64,000 bases of DNA, taken from assembly GCA_902538705.1 (NCBI GenBank), contig CACBGD010000001.1, forward strand, positions 1 to 64,000, read 5' to 3'. The notes beneath the pieces are model-generated. The model made no database searches, had not been told where the DNA came from, and saw only the letters and a list, made by a program, of their open reading frames with translations. Position numbers and translations under genes: made by a program. Every line of letters starts with the position of its first letter. Position 1 is the stretch's first letter. This stretch comes from an uncultured SAR86 cluster bacterium. GTDB lineage: Bacteria; Pseudomonadota; Gammaproteobacteria; Magnimaribacterales; D2472. This document shows, one piece after another, positions 54,206-64,000 of the stretch.

Positions 54206-55570
54206 TCATTCTGCTCGTTTCAATTCAATATCTTCTATTATCATTTCAGCCTGTTCCACTGCTAGGCCTATGTAAGTCTCAGGATTAAGAATTTTATTTA
54301 ACTCATTTTCAGAAATATTTTCTCTTATAGTTTTATTTGAAAGAGCGGCCTCTTTTAATGATATATTCTCTTTAAGTGCTAGCTTTGCAACATCATGCAT
54401 AAGATTATTTGCTGTATCTTTCCCTATTTTATCCGCTAAATAAAAAGTTAATCTTTGAGAAAGTATCAACCCATTGGTAATTTCTAAATTTTCTCTCATT
54501 TGATTTTTATTTACTTTAAGATCTCTAAGAAGTGGTTTGGCTCTATCAAGCATCTTTTCTGATTCTATAGATATACTTTTCAGCTCATCATCACTTTTTT
54601 GACCATCCCTTTCAAAGCTATTGACCATATCATCAAGGACTATCTCAGCAAGCCTTGGTATCACTCTAGAATATTCTATTAGGTCACCAGGACCTCTAGG
54701 ATTCTTTTTTTGAGGCATTGTGCTACTACCTACAGATCTAGACCCTAAATACTCTTCTGTCTCTGCTATTTCAGTCATTTGGAGTAGTGTAAGCTCATTA
54801 CCAGTCCTACCAAATGATTTTGAAATAATTGCTAATGTTAGAGCATATTCTGCAAAAACATCTCTAATACCGTGCCAATCATCCTTAGACGGACTATTCA
54901 ATCCTAAGTTTTGCATCATTAATGCCTCTGTTTCTATTGCTTTATCTCCCAGCCCTAGATATGAACCAACAGCTCCTTTTAATATACCGGATTTGTTTAT
55001 TTTTGATTGAACGTGTTCTAATCTTTCAATATTTCTTCTATTTTCAGCCAACCATGTGCTTGTTTTTTTTCCAAATGTAATTGGAAGAGCGTGTTGCCCT
55101 AAAGTTCTACCTGGCATGTATGTATATAAGTTATCTTCTGTAAGAATAATTAAATATTCTTCAATCTCTAATAAATCATCAATTAACAAATCTATTGAAT
55201 CTCTAATTTGTAAAACTAAAACAGTGTCCCAGATATCTACAGTAGTTGCACCATAATGCAAGTATTCAGAAGCATCATTATCTATAGATCTTTTCCAAAC
55301 ATTTAATCTTGCTACAAGTGTATGTCTGACTAGCTTGTGTTCTGCATCAATATCATCTTGATTAAGATATTTTAAATTAGCTTTTGATTTAATTTCATTT
55401 GCAGCCCATTCTGGAATTATACCGAGTTCGGCTTGAGCTTCAGCCAAAGCTACTTCAACATCCATAAATAGTTGATTTCTATACTCGGGTGAAAATATGT
55501 CTGCTACTTTTTTATCAGCATTAATAATTAAAGGAAGAATAAAAATGAAGGTAATTAGAGTTTTTTTCAT
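54206..55570 (-). CDS. Exported fumarase/adenylosuccinate-lyase-fold enzyme
   Basis: About 454 residues of the fumarase/aspartase superfamily, closest in appearance to adenylosuccinate lyase or 3-carboxymuconate cycloisomerase. HYGATTVDIWDT and the signature GSSTMPQKKNP are clear. The ATG at 55570 gives a signal peptide (MKKTLITFIFILPLIINADK), which is unusual because these enzymes are normally cytosolic. An upstream in-frame start would remove the signal. The substrate is unknown. Confidence 0.85.
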   Translation of the reverse strand: MKKTLITFIFILPLIINADKKVADIFSPEYRNQLFMDVEVALAEAQAELGIIPEWAANEIKSKANLKYLNQDDIDAEHKLVRHTLVARLNVWKRSIDNDASEYLHYGATTVDIWDTVLVLQIRDSIDLLIDDLLEIEEYLIILTEDNLYTYMPGRTLGQHALPITFGKKTSTWLAENRRNIERLEHVQSKINKSGILKGAVGSYLGLGDKAIETEALMMQNLGLNSPSKDDWHGIRDVFAEYALTLAIISKSFGRTGNELTLLQMTEIAETEEYLGSRSVGSSTMPQKKNPRGPGDLIEYSRVIPRLAEIVLDDMVNSFERDGQKSDDELKSISIESEKMLDRAKPLLRDLKVNKNQMRENLEITNGLILSQRLTFYLADKIGKDTANNLMHDVAKLALKENISLKEAALSNKTIRENISENELNKILNPETYIGLAVEQAEMIIEDIELKRAE

Positions 55571-55602
55571 GTAATTATTATATGGGTTATGATTAATTGT
55601 AA

Positions 55603-55620
55603 TAGATTCTTGCGAATCTA
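55603..55620 (-). promoter_or_regulatory. Small GCAA-loop hairpin in lyase leader
   Basis: A 7-bp stem (TAGATTC/GAATCTA) with a GCAA loop on the minus strand. It shares bases with the larger inverted repeat at 55615-55678, so the two are mutually exclusive. No U-tract follows. Confidence 0.4.
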
Positions 55621-55678
55621 ATTCTCTGTTCAAAACTATTCCACAGTGACTGACTTCAACAAAACAGAGAATTAGATT
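55615..55678. repeat. 16-bp perfect inverted repeat around glmS-tail remnant
   Basis: The arms AATCTAATTCTCTGTT (55615-55630) and AACAGAGAATTAGATT (55663-55678) are perfect. The 32-base loop contains the glmS-tail copy at 55636-55656. It could be a transcription end, an attachment structure or a leader element of the lyase gene. Confidence 0.75.
55636..55656 (-). repeat. glmS 3'-end remnant (outer copy)
   Basis: On the minus strand this reads K-S-V-T-V-E-stop, as the last codons of glmS. It shares 19 of 21 bases with the glmS end, including the exact 14-mer ACAGTGACTGACTT (plus-strand sense). The similarity fades upstream of the Lys codon, so only the tail is copied. Confidence 0.75.
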
Positions 55679-55738
55679 TTTTGTTCTGAAACCCTTTGTG
55701 GAAACTCTGGTAAAACTTTATATATTTCTCTTCCACTG

Positions 55739-55978
55739 CTAATTGTTATATTTTATTTTCTTGCCTTCTGCATCTGTAAACTCTCCAAAACATGCGATTA
55801 TGAAGTCAGCAAGTGCCCAAATGCCCAATCCACCAATTGTAAGTATCATGAAAATGCCAGATTTTATTTTTCCGCAATAAAATCTATGAACCCCAAAAAC
55901 ACCTAAAAGAAAACATAATACTAGCAATAAGAAAAAATTTTTATCACTTGTTTCTGATCTGATTATCACTTCATTCAT
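55739..55978 (-). CDS. TM2-domain membrane protein
   Basis: A 79-residue TM2-family protein: LLVLCFLLGVFGVHRFYCGKIKSGIFMILTIGGLGIWALADFI, with the typical GxHRFY motif and two helices. The function is unknown. It lies alone between the two glmS-tail remnants. Confidence 0.85.
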   Translation of the reverse strand: MNEVIIRSETSDKNFFLLLVLCFLLGVFGVHRFYCGKIKSGIFMILTIGGLGIWALADFIIACFGEFTDAEGKKIKYNN

Positions 55979-56008
55979 TTTCTTCTCCGTTTAATTATCT
56001 GTTTTGTT

Positions 56009-56026
56009 CTACTCCACCGTAACTGA
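56009..56026 (-). repeat. glmS 3'-end remnant (inner copy)
   Basis: On the minus strand this reads S-V-T-V-E-stop. All differences from the glmS end in these codons are at third positions (GTT for GTC, ACG for ACT, GTG for GTT, GAG for GAA, TAG for TAA), as expected of a once-coding tail. After both remnants, 6 bases past the stop, ACAGAKAATTARA follows, so the repeat is longer than the tail. Confidence 0.65.
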
Positions 56027-56047
56027 TTAAATTTGAGACATCTTTCC

Positions 56048-56980
56048 CTAAGAATCATATTTTTGTTTTAGCAATGAAACAACATAATCGATATCTTTCT
56101 CATCTTTTAGCAGGATTTGATATTGCTCTTTATGACTAGACTTATAAAGAGTATGAATTTTCTTTGGGTCGTCTATTGTGAACATTACTTTTGCAGACTT
56201 TACATTGCCTTTAAAATCAATTCTTCTTAAGAGGTGGAGTTTAAGTCTTTCTTTTTGAATGTTTATATAAATTTTTGTCTTATTTCCTCTACCTACACTT
56301 ACATAATTCTTTGTTGTCTTGAACTTTACATCCTGCCATGAAGACATTCTCTCTTTGAGTTGGAAATATAGTTCTCTAATTCTTTGCGATGACCCCTTTA
56401 GTTGTGAATCTTCGTCATAAACTGATACCTGATCAAGAACCTTGTTGTTATCAATATTTATTGCTTTTACTGACTTGATACTCACTTTTGATTTAGAAGA
56501 AATTTGATTTATTGAGATGACTCCGCCTTTAAATCTTTTTACTTGATACAGTTCAAATGGTATGTCTTTGAAATTTACACTATCAGTCTGAAAAGAGTTA
56601 AAAGAAGTAGAAATAAATATTACTCTGCTTTGGGTCCAGTCCACCTGATCTCTTTTAAGTTCTGAATTTGTTGATTCGTTATACTCCAAAACAAAATCTG
56701 ATTTGTTATTTAGCATCGTTGAGAGATATGAAAAACCTTGATCGATTACTGAATATGAAGATCCTTTTTTGTACTCAATTATTACGAAAGAGTTTGTCTC
56801 TTGATCAAAACATAAACTATCGATTCTATAGTTTTTAATTGCAAATTCGCTCTTGACGAGTTGGAGGTTAAAAATTTCTTCTGTATTTTGTTCTACAATA
56901 TTTTGAATATCTTTTTCTAATTTAAATTGATCTTGATCTATTGGACTTAGTTTATTTTTATTTAACTTATACAAATCCAT
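56048..56980 (-). CDS. PD-(D/E)XK-like protein with DUF5655-type C-terminus
   Basis: A 310-residue protein. The N-terminal half shows a PD-(D/E)XK-type core: RIDSLCFD with Asp54, IIEYKK with Glu69 and Lys71, then a Gln in DQGFSYL. The C-terminal part (about 215-310, KTTKNYVSVGRGNKTKIYINIQ onward) resembles DUF5655. Its ATG is 2 bases after the glmS stop, so it is probably translated by coupling. It may be a DNA nuclease, perhaps of defence type, but this is inferred. Confidence 0.75.
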   Translation of the reverse strand: MDLYKLNKNKLSPIDQDQFKLEKDIQNIVEQNTEEIFNLQLVKSEFAIKNYRIDSLCFDQETNSFVIIEYKKGSSYSVIDQGFSYLSTMLNNKSDFVLEYNESTNSELKRDQVDWTQSRVIFISTSFNSFQTDSVNFKDIPFELYQVKRFKGGVISINQISSKSKVSIKSVKAINIDNNKVLDQVSVYDEDSQLKGSSQRIRELYFQLKERMSSWQDVKFKTTKNYVSVGRGNKTKIYINIQKERLKLHLLRRIDFKGNVKSAKVMFTIDDPKKIHTLYKSSHKEQYQILLKDEKDIDYVVSLLKQKYDS

Positions 56981-56982
56981 TT

Positions 56983-58809
56983 TTATTCAACAGTGACTGA
57001 CTTAGCGAGGTTTCTTGGTTGATCTATTTCTGTTCCTCTGAGAAGAGCAACTTCATAAGCTAAAATTTGAAGCGGTATAGTATAAAGAATAGGTTTTAAT
57101 AAAAAGTCACACTCGGGCATATTTATGAACTTACCTGAGCTTAGATCCATCTTTATGGAGGTATCTGAAAATACGTAAAGCATTCCACCTCTGGCTTTTA
57201 CTTCTTCTAAATTGGATACAAGCTTTTCAACTATTTCACTTTCAGGAGCAAGAGCAATAACTGGCATATTTTCATCAATTAGGGCAAGTGGACCATGTTT
57301 CAACTCACCTGCGGGGTACGCCTCTGCATGGATGTAAGAGATTTCTTTAAGTTTAAGTGCGCCTTCCTTGGATATTGGATAAAAAATTCCTCGCCCTAAA
57401 AAAAGAGCATTTTCTTTTTTTGCTATTTCAGGTGCTATTTTAATAATTTGCTGTTTTAACTCTAATGCTTCCTCAATTTTTTCAGGTAACTTTCTTAGCG
57501 CTGTGATTATTCTTTTTCTTAGCTTTGGATTCATCTTTCTGCTTTTTGCTAGAGATAGGACTAACAACATTAAGCCAGTTAGTTGGGTTGTAAATGCTTT
57601 TGTTGATGCTACACCAATCTCAGGACCTGCATTTGTATAAAGAAAGAAATCAGATTCTCTTGCAAGTGAGCTGGTGGGAACGTTACATATGGTTGTTGTT
57701 GATAAATAGTCTTTTTCTTTGCCATATCTAAGGGCTGCAATGGTATCAGCTGTTTCTCCGGACTGAGAGATCGTAACTAATAGAGAATCTTCATCTACAT
57801 GGGGATTCCTATATCTATATTCAGAGGCATAATCTACTTGAGTTGGGATCCCTGCAATTGCTGATAACCAGTTAGAAGCTACTCTGCCGGCATGTAAACT
57901 TGTTCCACAGGCCACAATTTGAATGCGCTTAACTTTTTTAAATAGTTCTGATGAGCCAATACCAAATATATCATCCCGCACATCATCACCCCCTACTCTT
58001 CCATCCAGAGTATTGAGAATTGCTTGCGGCTGTTCATAAATCTCTTTTTCCATAAAGTGCTTATATTCACCCTTTGATGTGGTTTGATACTCAGAATCAA
58101 TTTCAGTTATTTTTCTTTGAATGGATTGCTTTGTTGCATCATAAATTTGTATGGTGCTCTTAGAAATCACTGCAACGTCATCATCCTCTAAAAAAATAAA
58201 TTCATTTGCCAGTTTCCCAATTGCTAATGGGTCTGAGGCGGCAAAGTTTTCATTGTTACCTTTACCTATTAGTAATGGAGATTTGCTCCTTGCTAGGTAA
58301 ATATTTTCACCATCTTTAATATCTAATACAGCAATTGCATAAGCTCCATCAAGTTTTTCTTTAGTTAAATATATTGAATCAAGGATATTGTTTCGTTGAT
58401 TTAAAAAATAATCTAACAAGTGACCAATTACCTCTGAATCGGTTTCTGAGTTAATTTGATATCCTTCCTCTTCTAAAAAAATTTTTAGTTCAAGGTGATT
58501 TTCGATTATGCCGTTATGAACAATATAGATCCTTTCGTTTGATTTATGGGGATGTGCATTTTTTTCAGATGGCTCTCCATGAGTTGCCCATCTAGTATGA
58601 GCTATTCCGAGAGTACTAGAGGGATTTTCGGATTTTAGTTTTTCTTCTAATAAGCTTACTTTTCCCAAAGCTTTTAGGTGAGTAATGTCGTTTTCTTGGT
58701 GCAGAGCAAGGCCGGCTGAGTCATACCCCCTATATTCCATCTTATGAAGTCCCTTAACAAGGAGTTCGCTAACATTTCTTTCAGAAGCTGCTGCGATTAT
58801 TCCACACAT
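56983..58809 (-). CDS. glmS: Glutamine--fructose-6-phosphate aminotransferase (GlmS)
   Basis: GlmS makes glucosamine-6-phosphate from fructose-6-phosphate and glutamine, the entry to peptidoglycan and LPS amino sugars. 608 residues: Cys2 nucleophile in MCGIIAA, then YRGYDSAGLA, the glutaminase domain, two SIS domains (ACGTSLHAGRVA, SQSGETADT) and the C-terminal PRNLAKSVTVE. It lies 4 bases after glmU. Its tail is the Tn7 target in other bacteria, and here two degenerate copies of that tail occur downstream. Confidence 0.97.
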   Translation of the reverse strand: MCGIIAAASERNVSELLVKGLHKMEYRGYDSAGLALHQENDITHLKALGKVSLLEEKLKSENPSSTLGIAHTRWATHGEPSEKNAHPHKSNERIYIVHNGIIENHLELKIFLEEEGYQINSETDSEVIGHLLDYFLNQRNNILDSIYLTKEKLDGAYAIAVLDIKDGENIYLARSKSPLLIGKGNNENFAASDPLAIGKLANEFIFLEDDDVAVISKSTIQIYDATKQSIQRKITEIDSEYQTTSKGEYKHFMEKEIYEQPQAILNTLDGRVGGDDVRDDIFGIGSSELFKKVKRIQIVACGTSLHAGRVASNWLSAIAGIPTQVDYASEYRYRNPHVDEDSLLVTISQSGETADTIAALRYGKEKDYLSTTTICNVPTSSLARESDFFLYTNAGPEIGVASTKAFTTQLTGLMLLVLSLAKSRKMNPKLRKRIITALRKLPEKIEEALELKQQIIKIAPEIAKKENALFLGRGIFYPISKEGALKLKEISYIHAEAYPAGELKHGPLALIDENMPVIALAPESEIVEKLVSNLEEVKARGGMLYVFSDTSIKMDLSSGKFINMPECDFLLKPILYTIPLQILAYEVALLRGTEIDQPRNLAKSVTVE

Positions 58810-58813
58810 TTAA

Positions 58814-60184
58814 TTATTTCTTATCTTTTGACCAATCTTGAACATTTTTTTGTTTTGATCTTGAAACGCCGAGTGAGTTATCTGGAACATCTTTTGTGAT
58901 TGTTGACCCTGCTCCAATAAAAGAATTTTTCCCTATATTAATTGGTGCTACTAATGAAGAGTTTGTTCCAACGAATGAATTGTCGCCAACACTTGTTTTA
59001 TTTTTGTTTTTCCCATCATAATTACAGGTTATTGTTCCTGCCCCAATATTTACATCTTTTCCAATATCAGCATCACCCAAATAGGTAAAGTGATTTGCTT
59101 TTGTTGATCGACCTATTTTTGTCTTTTTGGTTTCTACAAAATTACCAATCCTTACTCCATCTCCAATCTGGCTTCCTTCTCTAAGCCTTGCATAAGGACC
59201 AATAAAACAATTTTTTCCTATCTGTGATGAATCAATATGAGAAAAGGGAAGAATCTCAGAATCATCATCTATTTTTGAATTACAAATGATCGAGTTTGCT
59301 CCAATCTTAACATTGTTACCTAATTCTACTTTACCTTCAAAAATTACATTTACATCTATAGTGCAGTCAGCTCCAGCCTCTAAGTTACCCCTTACGTCAA
59401 CTCTACTTTTATCTATTAAAGTTATGCCTTTTTGTAATAGTTCTTCATTCTTCATTTTTCTATAAGTTTGCTCAAGCTGCTCTTGGTCAAAGCGAGTGTT
59501 TGCCCCTAGCGTTTCCTCCCAAGTAGCTCTTAATGTTTCAATTTTAAACCCATTTCCGTAAGCAATGCCAATTAGGTCAGTTAAATAGTACTCTTTTGAG
59601 GCATTTTTGTTATCAATTTCTGGTAGTAGCTTCTTTAATATTTCTCCTTTTGCAGATAAAACTCCAGTAAAAACCTCTTTTGTGTTTTTCTGTTTTGTGT
59701 TTGCATCTTTTTCTTCTACTATTTCTATAACATGATTCCCTTTGTCTTTTATGACTCTTCCATATCCGCTTGGATCATCTAGATTTGTTGTAAGTATTGA
59801 AATGGAATCATTTAATGAACATAGATTTTTTAGGGTATTTGCTTCTATTAGAGGAACGTCTCCATAGAGAATTAAAACCTTTTCATCGTCATCAATAATA
59901 TCGATAACTGTTTTGACAGCATCTGCGGTACCAATCTGATCCTTTTGAGTATAGGCTTTTGCTTTGTTTGATACTTTTGAAACCTCATTTTCAACATTAG
60001 GCTTGTCAAAACCCACAATAACAGAAATTTTATTTGAGATTTCTTCCGCTGAGCTAAGTATGTGTTCAAGTAATGACTTTCCAGCAAGTTTTTGTAAAAC
60101 TTTTGCTTTTTTTGAAAGCATTCTGGTGCCTTTCCCACCAGCAAGAAGTATTGTATGCGTATTCAATTTATTAGGTGTATGCAC
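58814..60184 (-). CDS. glmU: Bifunctional GlmU (N-acetyltransferase/uridyltransferase)
   Basis: GlmU, 456 residues, acetylates glucosamine-1-phosphate and adds UTP to give UDP-GlcNAc. The N-terminal pyrophosphorylase has LLAGGKGTRM and LILYGDVPLI. The C-terminal left-handed beta-helix has hexapeptide repeats and the acetyltransferase catalytic His in FTYLGDADIG to INIGAGTITCNYDG. The gene lies between atpC and glmS, as in many Gammaproteobacteria. Confidence 0.97.
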   Translation of the reverse strand: MHTPNKLNTHTILLAGGKGTRMLSKKAKVLQKLAGKSLLEHILSSAEEISNKISVIVGFDKPNVENEVSKVSNKAKAYTQKDQIGTADAVKTVIDIIDDDEKVLILYGDVPLIEANTLKNLCSLNDSISILTTNLDDPSGYGRVIKDKGNHVIEIVEEKDANTKQKNTKEVFTGVLSAKGEILKKLLPEIDNKNASKEYYLTDLIGIAYGNGFKIETLRATWEETLGANTRFDQEQLEQTYRKMKNEELLQKGITLIDKSRVDVRGNLEAGADCTIDVNVIFEGKVELGNNVKIGANSIICNSKIDDDSEILPFSHIDSSQIGKNCFIGPYARLREGSQIGDGVRIGNFVETKKTKIGRSTKANHFTYLGDADIGKDVNIGAGTITCNYDGKNKNKTSVGDNSFVGTNSSLVAPINIGKNSFIGAGSTITKDVPDNSLGVSRSKQKNVQDWSKDKK

Positions 60185-60189
60185 CTATG

Positions 60190-60602
60190 CTAAATCTTTT
60201 TACGAAGTTTTTGAATAGTTTTTAGTCTCGCTGCAGCCTCTGCTAGTTGGGATGCTGCTTTTGCAAAATCAACATTATCTTTGTTATCAGCAAGATCTTT
60301 TTCAGCTTGTTCTTTTGCAGCTATTGCTTTTGCTTCATCCATGTTGTCTGCTCTTTCAGCTACATCAGACAAAACTGTTACAACGTCTGGCTGAACCTCT
60401 ATAAATCCACCACTACAAAAAAAAGTTTCTTCTTTATCTTCGTTACAAACTCTTACTGGGCCTGGCATTAAGCCTGTTAAGAGTGGAGAGTGACCAGGTG
60501 CAATACCTATTTCTCCCAAAGAACCAGTTGCGTACAACATATCAGCTGTGCCAGAGAAAATCTCTTCGTTTGATGAAACAATGCTTACTTTAAATTCACT
60601 CA

Positions 60603-60603
<1 letters not shown>
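60190..60603 (-). CDS. atpC: ATP synthase epsilon subunit
   Basis: F1 epsilon subunit, 137 residues. The N-terminal beta-sandwich has FKVSIVSSNEEIFSGTADM and GEIGIAPGHSPLLTGLMPG; the C-terminal helical hairpin is rich in Ala, Lys and Glu. It overlaps the stop of atpD by one base. Confidence 0.96.
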
Positions 60604-62857
<2,254 letters not shown>

Positions 62858-62860
62858 CTT

Positions 62861-64000
62861 TTAGTATGTTTGTGTTTTCTTAAAGTCTTCAACTAAATCT
62901 TTGAACTGATTTTCAATATCATCATCCCAATCTCCAGTATCATTGATTTGGTTTTTCAAGTCAGCCTTTTCTGATTCAAAATAAGCCAATAAGGCTGATT
63001 CAAAGTCAACTACTTTATCTATATCAACATCTTTCATATAGCCTTTGTCAGCTGCATATAAGCTCATAGCCTGGTCAGCAACACTCATTGGAGAGTACTG
63101 TTTTTGTTTCAAAAGCTCTGTAATTCGTTTACCGTGCTCAAGTTGTTCTTTTGTTGCATCATCAAGATCAGAGGCAAACTGTGAAAATGCTGCAAGCTCT
63201 CTGTATTGAGCAAGGTCTGTTCTAATTCCACCACTCAGTTTCTTAATTATCTTGGTTTGAGCCGCTCCACCAACCCTTGATACAGAAAGTCCTGGATCAA
63301 TAGCTGGTCTAATACCTGAGTTAAAAAGGTCTGTTTCAAGAAATATTTGCCCGTCAGTAATTGAGATTACGTTGGTTGGAACAAATGCTGACACATCTCC
63401 TGCCTGTGTTTCAATGATAGGAAGTGCTGTTAATGAGCCTGTTTTACCTTTTACTTTGCCATCTGTTATTTTTTCTACATATTCTGCACTTACTCTAGCT
63501 GCTCTCTCCAGAAGTCTTGAGTGAAGATAAAAAACGTCTCCTGGGAAAGCCTCTCTTCCTGGAGGTCTTCTTAGTAAAAGTGATATCTCCCTGTAGGCAA
63601 CCGCCTGTTTTGATAAATCATCATAAACGATCAAAGCATCCTGACCTGTATCTCTAAAATATTCGCCCATAGCGCAGCCTGAATATGCTGATAAATATTG
63701 CATCGCAGCTGGATCAGCGGCGGCAGCTGAAACAACTATAGTGTGTTCCATTGCGCCATACTCTTCAAGCTTTGCTACCACGTTTGCTATTGTGGATTGT
63801 TTTTGTCCAATAGCTACATAAATACATTTTATGCCTGTGCCTTTTTGGTTAATTATCGCATCAATGGCTACTGCAGTTTTTCCAGTTTGTCTGTCACCAA
63901 TAATAAGCTCTCTTTGGCCCCTTCCTATTGGAACCATTGCATCAATTGACTTAAGTCCGATTTGAACCGGTTGATCGACTGATTGTCTGGCGATAACGCC
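62861..64000 (-). CDS. atpA: ATP synthase alpha subunit, 5' end cut by window
   Basis: F1 alpha subunit. The reading frame stays open to the window edge (the last 21 codons read [20 protein letters not shown] before the internal Met at 63937), so about 379 C-terminal residues are present and the N-terminal part is outside. [13 protein letters not shown] is the P-loop, and the C-terminal part ends [15 protein letters not shown]. Confidence 0.97.
   Translation of the reverse strand, partial: GVIARQSVDQPVQIGLKSIDAMVPIGRGQRELIIGDRQTGKTAVAIDAIINQKGTGIKCIYVAIGQKQSTIANVVAKLEEYGAMEHTIVVSAAAADPAAMQYLSAYSGCAMGEYFRDTGQDALIVYDDLSKQAVAYREISLLLRRPPGREAFPGDVFYLHSRLLERAARVSAEYVEKITDGKVKGKTGSLTALPIIETQAGDVSAFVPTNVISITDGQIFLETDLFNSGIRPAIDPGLSVSRVGGAAQTKIIKKLSGGIRTDLAQYRELAAFSQFASDLDDATKEQLEHGKRITELLKQKQYSPMSVADQAMSLYAADKGYMKDVDIDKVVDFESALLAYFESEKADLKNQINDTGDWDDDIENQFKDLVEDFKKTQTY

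Noticed and set aside
55603-55678. Integron attC site
   Set aside because: The inverted repeat lacks the RYYYAAC and GTTRRRY core sites, and no integrase is present.
55600-57000. Tn7-like transposon at glmS
   Set aside because: No tnsA-E genes or Tn7 end repeats are visible, and Tn7 insertion would not copy the glmS tail.

Overview
The window is a dense, AT-rich stretch of a bacterial chromosome. The genes present (rpoH, metX-metW, lipB-lipA, and atp genes followed by glmU and glmS), the TonB-dependent receptor and the lipoproteins point to a Gammaproteobacterium. Very short gaps, ATGA-type overlaps, and convergent genes whose 3' ends overlap suggest a streamlined marine lineage. SAR86-like is my best guess, but it is an inference from gene content, not a phylogeny. 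I see no rRNA, tRNA, CRISPR array, transposase or integrase.

Layout. 0-10.5 kb is housekeeping: efp, argS, a SPOR protein, the PLP-homeostasis protein, YggT, metX, metW, rdgB, then on the other strand rpoH-thiS-thiG-trmB and cysQ. 10.5-25 kb holds a dienoyl-CoA-isomerase-like crotonase with a 52-codon ORF in front, yaaA, a TRAP transporter membrane pair co-transcribed with a PNGase F-like lipoprotein, lipA/lipB next to a TRAP binding lipoprotein, uvrD, two nitronate monooxygenase paralogues and small oxidoreductases. 25-34 kb is a flavoenzyme/lipid-type block: OYE, a ceramidase-like membrane protein, nitroreductase, GFA-domain protein, GMC oxidoreductase, a large exported zinc protease and a fatty-acid hydroxylase. 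34-39 kb holds a purine-type phosphoribosyltransferase, a TonB-dependent receptor and a divergent NCS2 purine permease. Between the last two lie two tandem structured RNA elements that match the glutamine (glnA) riboswitch aptamer. 39-54 kb is accessory: esterase, acyltransferase, diheme cytochrome plus beta-helix pair, glycosyltransferases, two sulfatases and small membrane proteins. 54-56 kb has an exported fumarase-fold lyase, a flavoprotein fragment, a TM2 protein and a PD-(D/E)XK-like protein. 57-64 kb is glmS, glmU and atpC-D-G-A, with atpA cut by the window end.

Most notable points. (1) The tandem aptamers upstream of the receptor differ mainly by compensatory stem changes, which supports a real RNA structure. 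They link glutamine sensing to a locus that may scavenge purines or another nitrogen source. (2) Downstream of glmS, two short degenerate copies of the glmS 3' end, each in the glmS reading sense and ending in a stop codon, separate single inserted genes. This looks like the scar of repeated site-specific insertion at the glmS tail, without a visible recombinase. (3) A 15-residue peptide with 8 cysteines is encoded just ahead of the beta-helix gene. These three are the best candidates for undescribed biology here.
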